Part shown: one piece after another, positions 24,800 through 36,337 of the stretch
Position numbering within the stretch: the first letter of the stretch is position 1
Layout of the letters: each line of letters opens with the position of its first letter
Assembly (NCBI GenBank): GCA_021234155.1
Contig: JAJEKV010000027.1
Location: forward strand, 1,917,921-1,981,920
Origin: Isoetes taiwanensis
Taxonomy: Eukaryota; Streptophyta; Lycopodiopsida; Isoetales; Isoetaceae
Length of the DNA stretch: 64,000 nucleotides
Direction of reading: 5' to 3'
Made by a program: the position numbers and the translations under genes
Notes under the pieces: generated by a model
What the model was told of the DNA's origin: nothing
Seen by the model: only the letters and a program-made list of their open reading frames with translations
Databases searched by the model: none

Positions 24800-26557
24800 A
24801 TATGGGCAGTATTAGATGGGTTCAACCTTAGATCCACCTCAATATGGAAGCTAGCTGCAATGCACGACGTGACTTGTATTGTTTGTTTTAATTGGATTTT
24901 AAGGCGGCATATGATCACGGTCCCTCGGGACTGTTGTGGCAATGCTTGCGGGGAGCTACATGTCCCACAGATTTTTCTGAGAATGCCATCTCACGAGCTC
25001 TATGGCCGGAATATGCCACTTTACTGCGTCAAATCACTGAGTGAATAGCACCATAGGTGTCAAACAGGGATGTCCGTTATCTCCAATGCTTTTTGGACTC
25101 TATATTGACAAGTTGGAGACCTGGATGCAAGAATATGGAGGTGGTGGCCCACAGTTGCCAGAGGCATATACAATAAAACAGTTGCTCTATGCAGCGATGC
25201 GGGCTTATTGTCCCATATATCTATGAGTATCACGCGAGGAACATTTGGGCGCTCGGTGGATTACGTGACATAGCGAGGAATGGCCAGTCAACCCGTGAGA
25301 AAACCAAGTTGTTGGCAATCCTGTCCGCGCAACATGTGATATCGGACTTCTATTCTGACGACAAAGGATGGAAGTTGTAAGAGACGTTTAAGTATCGAGA
25401 ATCGATTTTTCTGCTAACATGCTATGGGATGACTGTGTAGAAAGAAGGGTCACACAGATGGAAAGCCTTGTATGCAATGCAGAATAGCTGTTACATAATA
25501 GATCTCTGCGATTGGGCACGCAAAGCACACCTGTTCCGAGCACTAGTTGAACCAAGATTCTTTGTATGGGGTAGAGGTCACGGGGCCAACGATTAGCAAA
25601 AGAGCACAGGATACTTCTAACATCTGACCTAAGCGTCAAGGACCGCGATGCCTTATCCGATTTTCTTTGTATGAGATTTTTGGTCAGCCAGCGATTCGCT
25701 GTGAGCGTGGCACCTTATTTCCATAAGGTTGACAAAATGGATGCACAACGTCTCCCTCCCGAAGCTCACATTATTGGCACAAGGGCCACAATGGTGAAGA
25801 GAGTGCGGGGAGCATTGTAAGGGATGGTTCGCAAGATGGTCCATAGACTATCAGCGATTATGGCTATCACGTACTTGGAGGAACAGGGAGCTAGCATTTG
25901 AATGAGCTTTCTTTGCCTCTCCGTGGGATATTGCTCACTCTTGCAAAGCCCAAAGACGAGCACTACCACCGCAGTTAATCCGTCAGTCGAACATGGCCCT
26001 CACCAATATTTGAAGGCACACATCTCTACCAAGCAGGGAGAGCCATAGCTGCAATGAGGACGGGTCCCACCATCTCCGGTGGAGACAAAGGCCGGGGTAT
26101 GGATGGAGGCGAGGAATCCCCGGCATGAGAGATTATGCCGTCTTTGTCGCATCACGATAGTAGAAGATGAACACCATGCTCTACAGGAGTGTCCGGCATA
26201 TGCACACATCCGAGCAGCTCATGCCGATCTCAGATGCTATGAGATAGCAATTCATCAATTGCTGGCTTCGCCAATGGTTGCACGTCTCGCGTCCTACATT
26301 CTGCAAGTCTCCACGGAAAGAGAGTCCCTCACAAAGACAGGAATTGGCCTTGAGATAGGGAATTTGAACGCCTACTACAAGGGTTTTTCCTCCCACATGG
26401 GGGGTTTTTTCGTCCCAGTGGTATAGACACGTTGTATAGGGGTTTTGTGGCTTTCTTTTCTGTTTGGATACTATCCGATATATTGTATTGTGACCGTATC
26501 ATAGGCCAGTTGGCCTCCGTGGATGTTAAAATATGCTTCCTTCCTTCCTTCCTTCCT
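24800..26557 (+). pseudogene. RTE-type LINE remnant with (TTCC)n tail
   Basis: Frame-shifted pieces of an RTE-clade reverse transcriptase. Motif A reads LDFKAAYDH (about 24890-24920). Motif B reads GVKQGCPLSPMLFGLYIDKL (from 25050), whose LFGLYID phrase is typical of plant RTE. The motif C box (YADD) is broken at about 25188, where the frame reads LLYAAM. The C-terminus (26079-26330) has the zinc-finger-like CRLCRITIVEDEHHALQECP then AYAHIR. The 3' end at about 26500-26536 reads CATAGGCCAGTTGGCCTCCG before a run of TTCC repeats (to 26557). Multiple stops and shifts show it is dead. The same 3' end recurs at 35.1, 35.9, 40.7 and 61.0 kb. Confidence 0.85.
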
Positions 26558-28300
26558 AATCTTGCTATGGATTGAATATTGACACAAAAGCATGATTTTG
26601 TTATGTGTAATAGACAAATCCATCAAGACGAAATCAATAGATAACAATAAAGCCCAATTCTAACACCTCCCCTTTTCCTTTCATATGTTGTTCCCCTTTC
26701 AAATTTTGCAAATGTGACAAAACGGTAAACTGATATTTGCATTGGCCATAGTAAATCTATTCACAACCATCAAATACACGATCAAAATAAAATCATGAGT
26801 AATGCCAAATGCCGCTACCTCGCTCCAAACCAAAGAGAGCATACACAACTTCAAGCATAACTATTGTTGCTTTCACATTGCAACACAAATTTCTATAGGT
26901 TGCTAAAGCTCAACAATGCCTCACCATAAAATCATTTTGGTAATAAGTTTCATAAAAACAAAAAAACCACGTACTACAACTCTATTCGCTGCTGGGGCGG
27001 ATCGCACAGAGTAGAGATGACCATTAGAGCAGTCCCAAAGGCAATCCGGTATGCCTGGGAAGCCGTTGTTTTGCTTGTTGAAAGCTCTGTTGAGGCCATT
27101 GGGGCCTGGAGGTTCGAATCCTCTGGCTTTCTTTCACTCTGGGCATATGTGTTGGCAGTTAATGGACGAGGCCACCAAGGCAATGAATGAGCACTGTTTT
27201 TTGAAGTGCTTTTCGAGTCAGAAGCTTTTTGCGAGCCGGGTCTCGTGTTTCACAGTAGGTGTCACCGCCCAAGCAGTATGAAAGAGCACATGATTGATTC
27301 CGACAAATCCATAGCCGGACTACAAAGACACTAGCCACAACCAACCTGTTTATTTGGGATGGACCATTGATGGACTTTTTTCTTTTGCTTTAATGGGTTT
27401 TTCATTTTTTTTCATTTCTGTAGCATCAACCATTTTCGTGGGGTTCACATACAAAAAATTAGGGGCCCTTAATCTGAGAATATTCCCCAGATCAATGGTT
27501 CACAAAACAAGAGGGCCCATACTATATTACTCCATTTTTATTCATTATTTCATTTTAGCATGATCATTTTAAGTGCAGGGTCCGAAATTAGAAATCGCCA
27601 TGATAACTAAAAACGCCTCCTTATATTTATGGCTACCAGAGATACACTAATTTATGGTAGAGTTTTTTGGAAATTCTTAAAAAATTCTATAAAAATGGCC
27701 TGAAAAAATGCCGGAATTTTCTTTTGTTTTTGGGTCGACCCCCCCTCAATTATTAGTATAGCATGTTGGATTTAGTATTAATTAAACTTCTATGTATTAA
27801 TCCATCTTAGTTTGATATGCATGACATAAGCCATTATAGGTTTAGCCATTTGGGAATTGATTCTTATTTAGATTCCCAACTTTGTGAATCCAGACGCATA
27901 CATTCTAACTTTCTAATTGTGGATGATATGACAATTCAGCAATGGGATTATTGGGGACACAAACTTGAAAATCCAGACACATAGCTTGTATGAGCACGAT
28001 AGTTGATGAATCCACCGAAAATGCGTCACAAAGCACTGGCAAGGGGACCTATGTAATGGTACACGGGGCAACAGAGAACTGGCAAAGGGACGTGAAATGA
28101 GGCAACACCAACACAGGCAGTGGACAACTAACATCAACTGAGAGAGGGGGGGTCCAGAGCATATGAGGATTGCCAGTTAAGCAGAGCAAAAACAATTGAC
28201 GAGGGCACCAACTGGATGGCATAGAGGCCAAGGCCAAATGTGGAGAGGGACCATTGGAACAAATATATTGTTTGAGAAAAGGGCAAAGAAGAAAGGTAGG
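26558..28300. other. Intergenic DNA upstream of the patellin gene
   Basis: No gene, repeat family or RNA is recognised. Short frames exist on both strands without domains. 28316-28339 holds a small palindrome (GGGACCC-ATATTAAAAT-GGGTCCC). Confidence 0.4.
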
Positions 28301-28357
28301 ATCCTTGGTGGCTAAGGGACCCATATTAAAATGGGTCCCAAATAATACCTGGACTTA

Positions 28358-28389
28358 TGGCCCAAATTAGCGGTTGTCAAATGGGCCCA
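28358..28389 (+). promoter_or_regulatory. Paired Site II-type motifs in the patellin promoter
   Basis: GGCCCA at about 28360 and palindromic TGGGCCCA at 28382-28389 lie about 310-340 bp upstream of the patellin ATG. Site II (TGGGCY) elements are bound by TCP factors and are common in promoters of growth-associated plant genes. No convincing TATA box is seen between here and the ATG. The regulatory role is inference. Confidence 0.4.
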
Positions 28390-28701
28390 TTTTATTCACT
28401 TATGGTAAAATAAAAAATAAATAGGAATAGGTAGCCCTAAAAAGAAAATAAAATAAAATAATTTACCGCTCCCAACGTCTACTAAGCTTAAAGCTCTGCG
28501 TAAATCTCCAACCAAGACGAAGAAAGAAGAGCGCCTTGTATTCCATTGTCGGATCATATTTTCCTCATTTGGGTCCTGTCCAGATCCGAAAATCCGAGAT
28601 TGCTTTCGGGTTTTTCTGTCAATTTGATATTCTTATAGCTTCTGGGTCGGATCAAGCGTTTTTGAGAGCCCCGACTTGATTTTTTATTTGATTTTTGAGC
28701 T

Positions 28702-30782
28702 ATGGCAGCTCAGGATTTAGAACCGCAGGCTGCTGTGGAGGTTACAGCTCCGGTGGATCAGGTTGTGGCAGAAGAGGCCGGAAAGGAAGAGTCTGAAAAG
28801 GCCGATCTTCCCAAGTCCGGCGATGCAAAGGATTCTTGCCAAGAGGCCGCAGAGCCCACTAATCTTTCTTTCAAGGAAGAGAGCTATTTGGTTTCTGATT
28901 TGAAGGAGAATGAGAAAAAGGCTCTGTTGGATTTGAAGGCAAGAATCGAAGCTGCAATCAAGGCGAACGAGTTCGCCCTTCCAAAACCCAAGCCGGAAGC
29001 GGCGAAGGATTGCAAAAAGGAAGAAAAATCTGCCGAAGAAGAACCCAAATCGACCGAAGAAGCCAAAGGAGAAGAATCAAAGAATGGGGAATGCAAAATC
29101 GAAGAGGCTAAAGAAGCAGAGGCTACAGAGTGCAAATCTGAGCCCGAAGAACCCAAATCTGAGGCTGAAGAACCGAAATCGGAAGCCCAAGATCCGGTTA
29201 CAGAGGCTGCTCCAGTTTCGGAGGAGCCCAAATGTGAATCTGAGGCCCAAAAAGAGGCCGCAGTTGAAGAAGTTGTGGAAATCGATGAGGATATTTCTTT
29301 GTGGGGCGTACCTCTGCTCCACACAAAAGGGGATGAAAGAACAGATGTGATTTTGATCAAGTTCTTGCGTGCCAGAGATTTCAAAGTGAATCAAGCATTC
29401 CTCATGCTCAAGAACACCATTATCTGGCGAAAAACTTTCGCAGCAGATGGGCTGCTGGAGGAAGATTTGGGCACAGATCTTGACGGAGCTGCTTACATGT
29501 TTGCTTCGGATAAGAAAGGGCATCCCGTCTGCTACAATGTGCACGGGATTTTTCGAGATAAGGCATTGTATCAGGCTGCCTTTGGCGATGAATCTAAGAT
29601 TAACTTTCTGAGATGGAGAGTTCAGCTCTTGGAAAAGGGAATCAAGCTTCTGGATTTTGCTCCGGCAAGCCCCAGCGCGCTTGTTCAGGTTGTCGATCTT
29701 AAGAATAGCCCTTGGCCCGCCCAAAGACAGCTTATCACTGCCTTGAATCTCTTCCAAGACAATTATCCTGAATTGGTCGCTAAACATGTAAGAATCAATC
29801 GGTTTTCCAGCTTTTTTTACGCAATTTGTGTGCAGGTTGATCTGGGTTTTGTGCAGAACTGATCGGCCCGATTGATGGTTTTATTTTGTTTTTTCCTAGC
29901 TGTTTTATGTTTTCGAGATTTGCAATGCGGTTTGATTGATGGGTTTTATTAAAGGGTTTCTTGCGAAATCAAAATTTAGATCGGAAGAACTTGATTGATC
30001 GGTTTATGAGCCGGATCTGATATTTTTTTCTGTTTTGCGCAGATATTCCTTCACGTTCCATGGTACTTCACAGCATTCTACTCAATGATTAGCCCATTCC
30101 TGACGCAACGCACCAAGAACAAATTCATGTTCGCTAAGGCCGGAAAGGCAACAGAGACGTTATTCAAGTAAAAAATATACCCGTCCTTTTGTTTTTTTTG
30201 CCTAGCATCATCCTTATCGGCTGTAGGATTACTCATTGCTTCACAAACGGAATAAAATGTGCAGATATATCTCCCCTGAAAATGTCCCTATTCAATACGG
30301 AGGCCTGGGAAGGGCAGACGACACAGAATTCGCCGGAGTTGAAGCTCCGGTGCTCGAAATTTCCATCAAAGCTGGACAGAAACAGATAATCGAAATACCC
30401 AAATCATCGGTAATCTACAGATTATATTTTTGTTGAAATCATATGCAATCGGAATGGAAAATTGTCTGGTTTGTCCGTTGTCGATCGTGATAATTTTTTT
30501 GAAAAATTTGTTGCTTGATCTGCGCAGAATTGCTCGAGTTTGATCACCTGGGATCTGGCCGTTATTGGCTGGGACATCTCTTATGGATCAGAGTACATCC
30601 CAGACACAGAAGGCGTTTATGCTACCATAATTGAGAAAACGAAGAAGATCTCATGCCCAGAAGAGCCAATTCGCAACAGCTTCAAAACTTCGGAGCCCGG
30701 CAAGGTTGTACTGACAATCGACAACTGCTCCAGCAGAAAGAAAAAATTGGCCATTTACAGGCATCTAATCAAGGATCTATAG
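28702..30782 (+). CDS. Patellin-like Sec14-GOLD protein (4 exons, 536 aa)
   Basis: Spliced model: 28702-29787, 30043-30167, 30265-30409, 30528-30782. All introns are GT-AG and phases agree. The protein starts MAAQDLEPQAAVEV. Residues 1 to about 195 are acidic and Lys/Glu-rich with EEPKSE-type repeats, the variable N-terminus of patellins. The CRAL-TRIO N-terminal part follows (SLWGVPLLHTKGDERTDVIL, KFLRARDFKVNQAFLML). Then comes the Sec14 lipid-binding lobe (CYNVHGIF, LFQDNYPELVAKHIFLHVPW, FLTQRTKNKFMFAK, VPIQYGGL). The GOLD domain is at the C-terminus (ISIKAGQKQIIEI, ITWDLAVIGWDISYGSEYIP, LTIDNCSSRKKKLAIYRH). Patellins are peripheral membrane phosphoinositide-binding proteins, best known at the plant cell plate and plasma membrane. 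Length is normal for the family. There is no damage to the frame, and this is the only intact host gene in the window. Confidence 0.95.
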
Positions 30783-31478
30783 ATCAAGGCTCAAAATTTG
30801 TAATTAACGACCAAAACAGCAGGATCGGGCCAAAAGGATCTAATATTCGAGGTGGGTATGGTGGAAAATTGACGATCTGATACGGGCTCATAAGAATTGG
30901 CATAATTCTTGAGGATGAGGATCGATTGTAGCACAGGAGAGGCTTGTTTGTATGGATTGAGGCAGTTGCAGAGTGTTTGTGCATATAAATTTTAGGGTTC
31001 TTAGCATTGTTCATTATTTACCTCGACGGAGGAATATATATAAGATCTTATTTTTTATGGTAAAAAATAATTTAAAAGCTTTTTGTATTTATAAGTTTGT
31101 TGGAACAAGTGTAATGGTGTGTCCTTAAAGGCCTGTGCATTCTGGTGTGTGTTAATTTTGGGCTGATGTGGGCCGTTGGATTAAATACCGACGGCGGTTA
31201 ACGGCTTGAGGTAGCAGGAGATAGATTGCTGGTTGGTTTTTGAAATTTGGAATGTGGACAAACGTTCCTGTTGCATTGTTGTTTTTATGAGTGGCCTGTC
31301 GGATTGTCTTTTTGTGCCCTCAATTAATGTTTTCAAGTGGTCCAGTTCGGTTTGCATTAAATTATGATCAACTCAAATTCTAGGGCTAGCAAACAGAATT
31401 TATCAGGTGGGTGGTGTTGTCTTATTGCAATGCTAAACCATGAACAAATTAACCAAGTTCATACACCTAGGTGTATAA
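30783..31478. other. Patellin 3' flank
   Basis: The patellin 3' UTR must lie here. AT-rich possible polyadenylation contexts occur at 30975-31090 (ATATAAATTTTAGGG, TATAAGATC, AAAAAATAA). No other gene is seen. Confidence 0.5.
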
Positions 31479-31976
31479 TGCTCGGTTCACATGGACAATG
31501 GACAGATTCTCGTGGCATGGCTGAATCCTTGAACTTGGGCTGAGCCAAAAATATTCAGCCCCGTTATCGCATGGCTGAATCCTTGCTGAACTTGGGCTGA
31601 ACCAAAAATATTCAGCCCCGTTATAAGAGTTCAGTTGTCGCAGGATGCGACCCGCGATGCTGTGTCCGGGCTGAAATATTGATGCATCACTGAGTCAGCT
31701 AGTTCTTAGCGCTGAAGGAAAAAAACGTCATGTAAGTGTGGGCAATATCTTTTGCAACTGAAGAAAAGAGCAGGTATTAAGGGGCCGTTCACATGATAGC
31801 TTTTAGGTCAAAATGTAGCGGTGATTCTCGTCCGCCAAATACCTCCAAATTAATCAACCGTGGGTAGCATCCCCGACAAATTGAATCCTCATAACGGGCT
31901 GAATTTTTCGCTCACTTTTCAAGTTCGGCGAGGACTCAAAGTCCCCAAAACCCAATCTGTCCATGTGAACCCAGCA
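31479..31976. mobile_element. MITE, 498 bp, TAA target duplication
   Basis: The left end TGCTCGGTTCACATGGACA (31479) and right end TGTCCATGTGAACCCAGCA (31976) are inverted repeats of about 19 bp, flanked by TAA at 31476-31478 and 31977-31979. The left arm carries a 7-bp internal duplication (ATGGACA). There is no coding capacity. A 3-bp TAA duplication suggests the PIF/Harbinger (Tourist) group, although the termini are not the textbook ones. An internal tandem repeat lies at 31515-31625. Confidence 0.7.
31515..31625. repeat. Two-copy tandem repeat inside the MITE
   Basis: GCATGGCTGAATCCTTG followed by AACTTGGGCTGA and ATATTCAGCCCCGTTAT occurs twice in tandem, with units of about 54 and 57 bp. 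The second has an extra CTG and one substitution. Confidence 0.85.
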
Positions 31977-31979
31977 TAA

Positions 31980-34900
31980 CCAAGATTGGTTTTGGCAAGT
32001 ATGAGTATACCAAAACCGTATTATGATGATGTCAGAAATATGTTTTGGATTTTCTAATGTCTTTTGATTTGTTTTTTATAATAGTTTCCAACTTGGAAGC
32101 TACGGTTGGGTAGGGCGGCATGGCCATAGCGGAGGGATACCGCCAAGAGCCGGATTCTGGCACGCCATGTTTTGCAGGATTAGCAAGCACAGAGATGTAT
32201 TACAGTGCCGCTGCAGAAGAGCAAGCACATGGCGTGTTCCGGAGATGTTTTGGACAAGGCTGATGCACATGATTCTGGAGATGTCTGGCAGGCTAACGAT
32301 CTTGCACTTCTGATGATCTTGCCCATGAGATGATTTTATTCATGTATTGAGGATAGCAGGCCAACAGTTTTGCAGATGATAGATTTGGTGCTTTCGAGTT
32401 TAAGCAGCACAGATGATAGGTATTTCAAGTTTAAGTTGTTTTGCCTAAAACAGTTTTGCATATGATAGGCCTTTCAGGTTTATCCAGGTGTGGTGGTTTT
32501 GGGTTTAAGCATTTGGCTTAAAGAAGCAGTTTAAGCTCAATTCACTATACTTCAGATCTTCCATCTGAATTTTTATCTGAGTATTACTTTTTCACGAATA
32601 AAAGTGGTTTTTGAAAAAATATGAATAATACAGTAGATCCCCCTTCTTTTTTTCTTTTCTTTTTTTTTCTTTTTTGTTGCAACTACATAGATTGAAGAAT
32701 TCTGACGCCAAACCTGGTCGATGGAGTTCAAATTCCCAGGCTTCCTTTCTTGTTGCATGAATGTATGTTATTTTCGTTTGTGATTTAAGTGTCATATGTA
32801 TTTGATTTTGAGCTGGTAATACCCAAATCCTTATATTTTGGAGTTGACATATTGTTGACTTCCACAGTATGGTTCAATAATCTTAGTATGACGTGGAAAT
32901 TGGGGTTTGACCCCAAGGGAGACGGCCGCGGTTGGTCAATATGGATTATTGGATGAAATATTCCATAAAGCAATGTTCAGCCCAAGCACTAAGCTTATCA
33001 TCTATTATAGCGCCAAAAGTTTTTTCCATCAAATTGCCAACAGTTAATGTTCGATAGTTTCATACGTCAGATTTATCTCGAGCCTTGTATACGGGTTTCA
33101 CCTGACTTTGTTGCTACTCATTTAGAAAACTTGAACAGATGACCTCATTCATCAAAATTGTCAACGGCTTATATATAATCCCCACTTCAATAATTTGCCA
33201 CCATCACACTCGAATTTATAGCTCTATCGTTTTGCAATTTGCGTATTTCCTTAATAATGTTCGCTTCACTAAACATTGGTGGTGAACCCATCTGTCATTT
33301 GCAACGGTATCCTCCCATCCTTATGATATAATACTGAAAAGATCTTGGACTTTAAGCGGGATTGATACATCCTTTAAGCTCTTCATATGCTTTCAGAATG
33401 TTTATGGATCAACTTTCAATTCACTTTAATATAGCTAAAGTAAGAATGCATATCATGACATTACCTTCATTATGAAATCAAGCGTTCAGAAAATGGCATA
33501 CGACTTTAAAGTTCAAAGTTTGCTACAATTCATAATTTTTCAGATACATTTCTTTAATACACAATTCACAATCCGGAGCATGCTTTGTCTTCTGCATTAG
33601 AAAATAATTGATTGATTGATATATCTACTTCCATAGTTACCCATCTACTTTGTATTACATTCTTTATATTAAATGAAATCAAATGACATACATTTGATCA
33701 AATAATTGGCTGATATTTTGTGCAGTCTATGATTTCTAAGTTGAAGGTATTCCAATTTCTAAGTTAAGATAGTCTGCGTTGAAACCTCTGAATTTCTTAG
33801 CACAAGAGGAATCTTTGAAAGTTGAAGTGATTGTTTGAATCTGAAGGTTTCATGGCAATAATGGCATACCATAGCTACTGCCCTATAAGATGCCTTGAAA
33901 GGCTTTCAAAAGAAAAATCTTTGCAGTAAAGATGATACTAGACAATCAATAATAAATTAGTTTGTACAAGGAAGACTATAGTGACTGTTGATGGCTCAAC
34001 AATTGAAGATGCATATCTAGAACCTCAAGAATGTATAATGCCAAGTCATGCACAGATAGTAGTTGTGGAATCATGGAAATGTATTGTTAATGCCATATAA
34101 CGGTTCCCGATCATCACAAAAGTAGGACATCTTAGAAGTGTATGGGTTTTCATCTTCAATAACCTATAACTTGCAACATGCACATAATATTGCCTCTTGT
34201 GGCAATTGTGGCCTCTTTTGCCTACCTGTTTCAATTAATAGCTTGTGGGATCCTGTACGAATTGTTGCAATAGCTACAAGTTTTTTCTCTGGACAAAGAA
34301 GCAAGTAAATAAGTTTGTGGTCTATTGTGCCCAAATTGAGTTTATATGTGCATGGTAGTGACTAATTTTAACTTGGAAGAAGGCATATACAAGCATATCT
34401 TTGGAAAAAACTAACCATCTAGATATTATTCCAAAAGCTCGAGGTCATTTATTCCTTTGCATAGAGCATCGGATAAACTATGCATTACAATGCTCTTTCT
34501 AAAACCTTTTTAAATACCGAGGAGATTTAGCCATGGCAAGATAAAGAAGAGTACCTATCTTCCATGTGAATGACGTTTCATAGGAAAATGTTGAACAGGC
34601 CAAAAACCTGCCGTTCGTAAGAATATCACAAAAAATGGTTCCTCGCGCTAAACGTAGATTCGTACGGCTTTTTTACAATGGTTTTCATATGATTTAGGGC
34701 ATGTATTCATTTGTCTGTATAGAGTATGTATTTACAGAGCGCACACAATTTTTTTCTCTCCCATAATATCTTCTTACCATGGTTTCACCCATATATATAT
34801 TTTCTCTTTGCATTTTTTCTGTATTCTTCATGCGCTTGACATGCAACCATCGAGAATCCACTTTCTAGGGTTCCGTTGCTCTCGTTCAGTGATGGCCGCT

Positions 34901-35080
34901 GCCATCACTTGGATGATTTGCTGCACCATTTTGTCCTGTTCTCATCACTTGGATGATCCGGTAGATTTGATGTTCGTTTTCTAGGTGAATAAGCAGTGGC
35001 ACCAAGACAGGTAAGCAATGTAGACTTAGATGTGGTTCAATCTATCAATAGGTGCACACTTGTTGGGATGCCTTTTGATG
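31980..35080. other. Unassigned AT-rich intergenic DNA
   Basis: No gene or recognised element. A pyrimidine-rich run at 32640-32680 (TTC/TTTTC) gives lysine-rich minus frames that are not genes. Direct two-copy phrases around 32330-32480 (GATGATAG, TTTGCA..GATAGG) look like ordinary low-complexity decay. Confidence 0.4.
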
Positions 35081-35099
35081 TTGTGTTTTGTTGCTCGGA

Positions 35100-35150
35100 A
35101 ATTGATGTTGTGTTTTGTGACGTTAAAAAACTATTCTATTCTATTCTTTA
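35100..35150 (+). mobile_element. Short RTE 3' tail with (TTCTA)n
   Basis: TGTGACGTTAAAAAACTATT then CTATTCTATTC resembles the tail at 35935-35979 (GTGGACGATAAAAAATCTAT then CTATTC repeats). It is probably another severely truncated copy of the same LINE family; similarity is limited to about 40 bp. Confidence 0.45.
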
Positions 35151-35329
35151 TATTGGTCGTGGCCATTAATGACCAATCACATGCAGAGAAAGAAACAACA
35201 CTAATCCTTGGGTTTTTGAAGCAAGATAGACTAAAGCTAGATAGCTCTGTTATTTCCAGTTCGTTCCTCTATATTTTCTCAAACGGATGCGTACAGGTAC
35301 GGACAAAGAAGGATCGCAATGCATAAAGC

Positions 35330-35979
35330 TGTAGCTAGATGCTACTTTCCTCCGCAAGCTCTGGGATGCAGATGCTCTGGCGCACGTTAAGCTGGCACAC
35401 TATCAGCAGCAAGTCAATCCTAGACTCACGAGAGGCCCACACCAGTTCTTATACACCCATTTGCCCATGAACAAGCGCAGACTTATAGCTTCCATTCGCA
35501 CGGGTGCACATCATCTCCGCATTGAGACAGGGCGTTGGACTCGGGAAGCATGGGAGGAGAGGCTTTGTTAGTGTTGCCACCAGGGCGTCATTGAAGATGA
35601 ATGTCATGCCCTCTAGATCTGCCTAGCGTTTGCCCATATCCAAGCGCGGTATGTTCGGTTACTAGTGACTGGCCAGCCGTTGCACGAGTTATTGAATACG
35701 GCATTCGTGGGCTTGTTAAAGTCATACATCCAAGAGGTTATGGATGCACGAACTCAGTTGTGTCCTCCTGGACAGTATCGAATTGCCATATACAATTGTA
35801 CATTGTATCAACATACTTATTACTGCTAAGTTTTTTCCCTCAAAAGCCCTTCGGGGCGGGGGATTTTTAATCCTGACAATAATATGCTTGATGCTCTCTT
35901 TTTGTTTGGGTCCCATAGGCCAATTGGTCTCCGTGGACGATAAAAAATCTATTCTATTCTATTCTATTCTATTCTATTA
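35330..35979 (+). pseudogene. RTE LINE 3' fragment with (TTCTA)n tail
   Basis: Decayed plus-strand frame with LPMNKRRLIASIRTGAHHLR, then IETGRWTREAWEERLC, and IEDECHAL followed by AFAHIQARY. This parallels the RTE C-terminus at 26.1 kb (CRLC...VEDEHHAL...AYAHIRA). The 3' end reads CCCATAGGCCAATTGGTCTC then CGTGGACG, followed by five to six TTCTA units (35948-35979). In-frame stops show it is inactive. RT catalytic motifs are absent, so it is a 5'-truncated copy of the 24.8-26.6 kb family. Confidence 0.8.
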
Positions 35980-36179
35980 TGTTCTCTACCCCTCTCTTCA
36001 AAAACCTTCTACTCTTTTGACTTCTAAATCCTTCTCCAATTCTTGCTCTCATACAAAAACTTTGTACAAAAGTACCTCCTGCATCAATGTTTCCAGCACC
36101 TACAACGCCATTCTGAAAGATCAATACCGCTCTCTGCATGAGCTGAACAATGCTAGGGCATCTACAGTTTGCAAACTAC

Positions 36180-36337
36180 CCTGCATGTTTTTGTTTTTGT
36201 TTTTGTTTTTTTTTTCAAAGGAAGAAATTTTTTTATTCATCAGATTAGAAATATTATAACAAATAATGATCCCTCGTGGATCAAATATAAATTAAGTACA
36301 AAGATCCCACATGGATTAGATCCTGCACGTTTTTGTT
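36180..36337 (-). mobile_element. Short retroposon with 16-bp imperfect TSD
   Basis: CCTGCATGTTTTTGTT (36180-36195) and CCTGCACGTTTTTGTT (36322-36337) differ at one base. They flank about 126 bp that begin with a T/TTTTTG-rich run, as expected for a minus-strand A-rich tail. Size suggests a SINE or tiny LINE fragment; no Pol III A/B boxes were confirmed. Confidence 0.5.

Noticed and set aside
26533-26557. TTCC and TTCTA runs as independent microsatellites
   Set aside because: They directly follow a shared LINE 3' end, so they are element tails.
28884-29787. Long minus-strand frames opposite the patellin exon
   Set aside because: Shadow frames of the Lys/Glu-rich coding strand; the plus frame has domains and correct splicing.
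29788-29862. Patellin ending at 29862 by reading through the intron
   Set aside because: The sequence after residue 362 is intronic (GTAAG donor); the spliced continuation matches the family.
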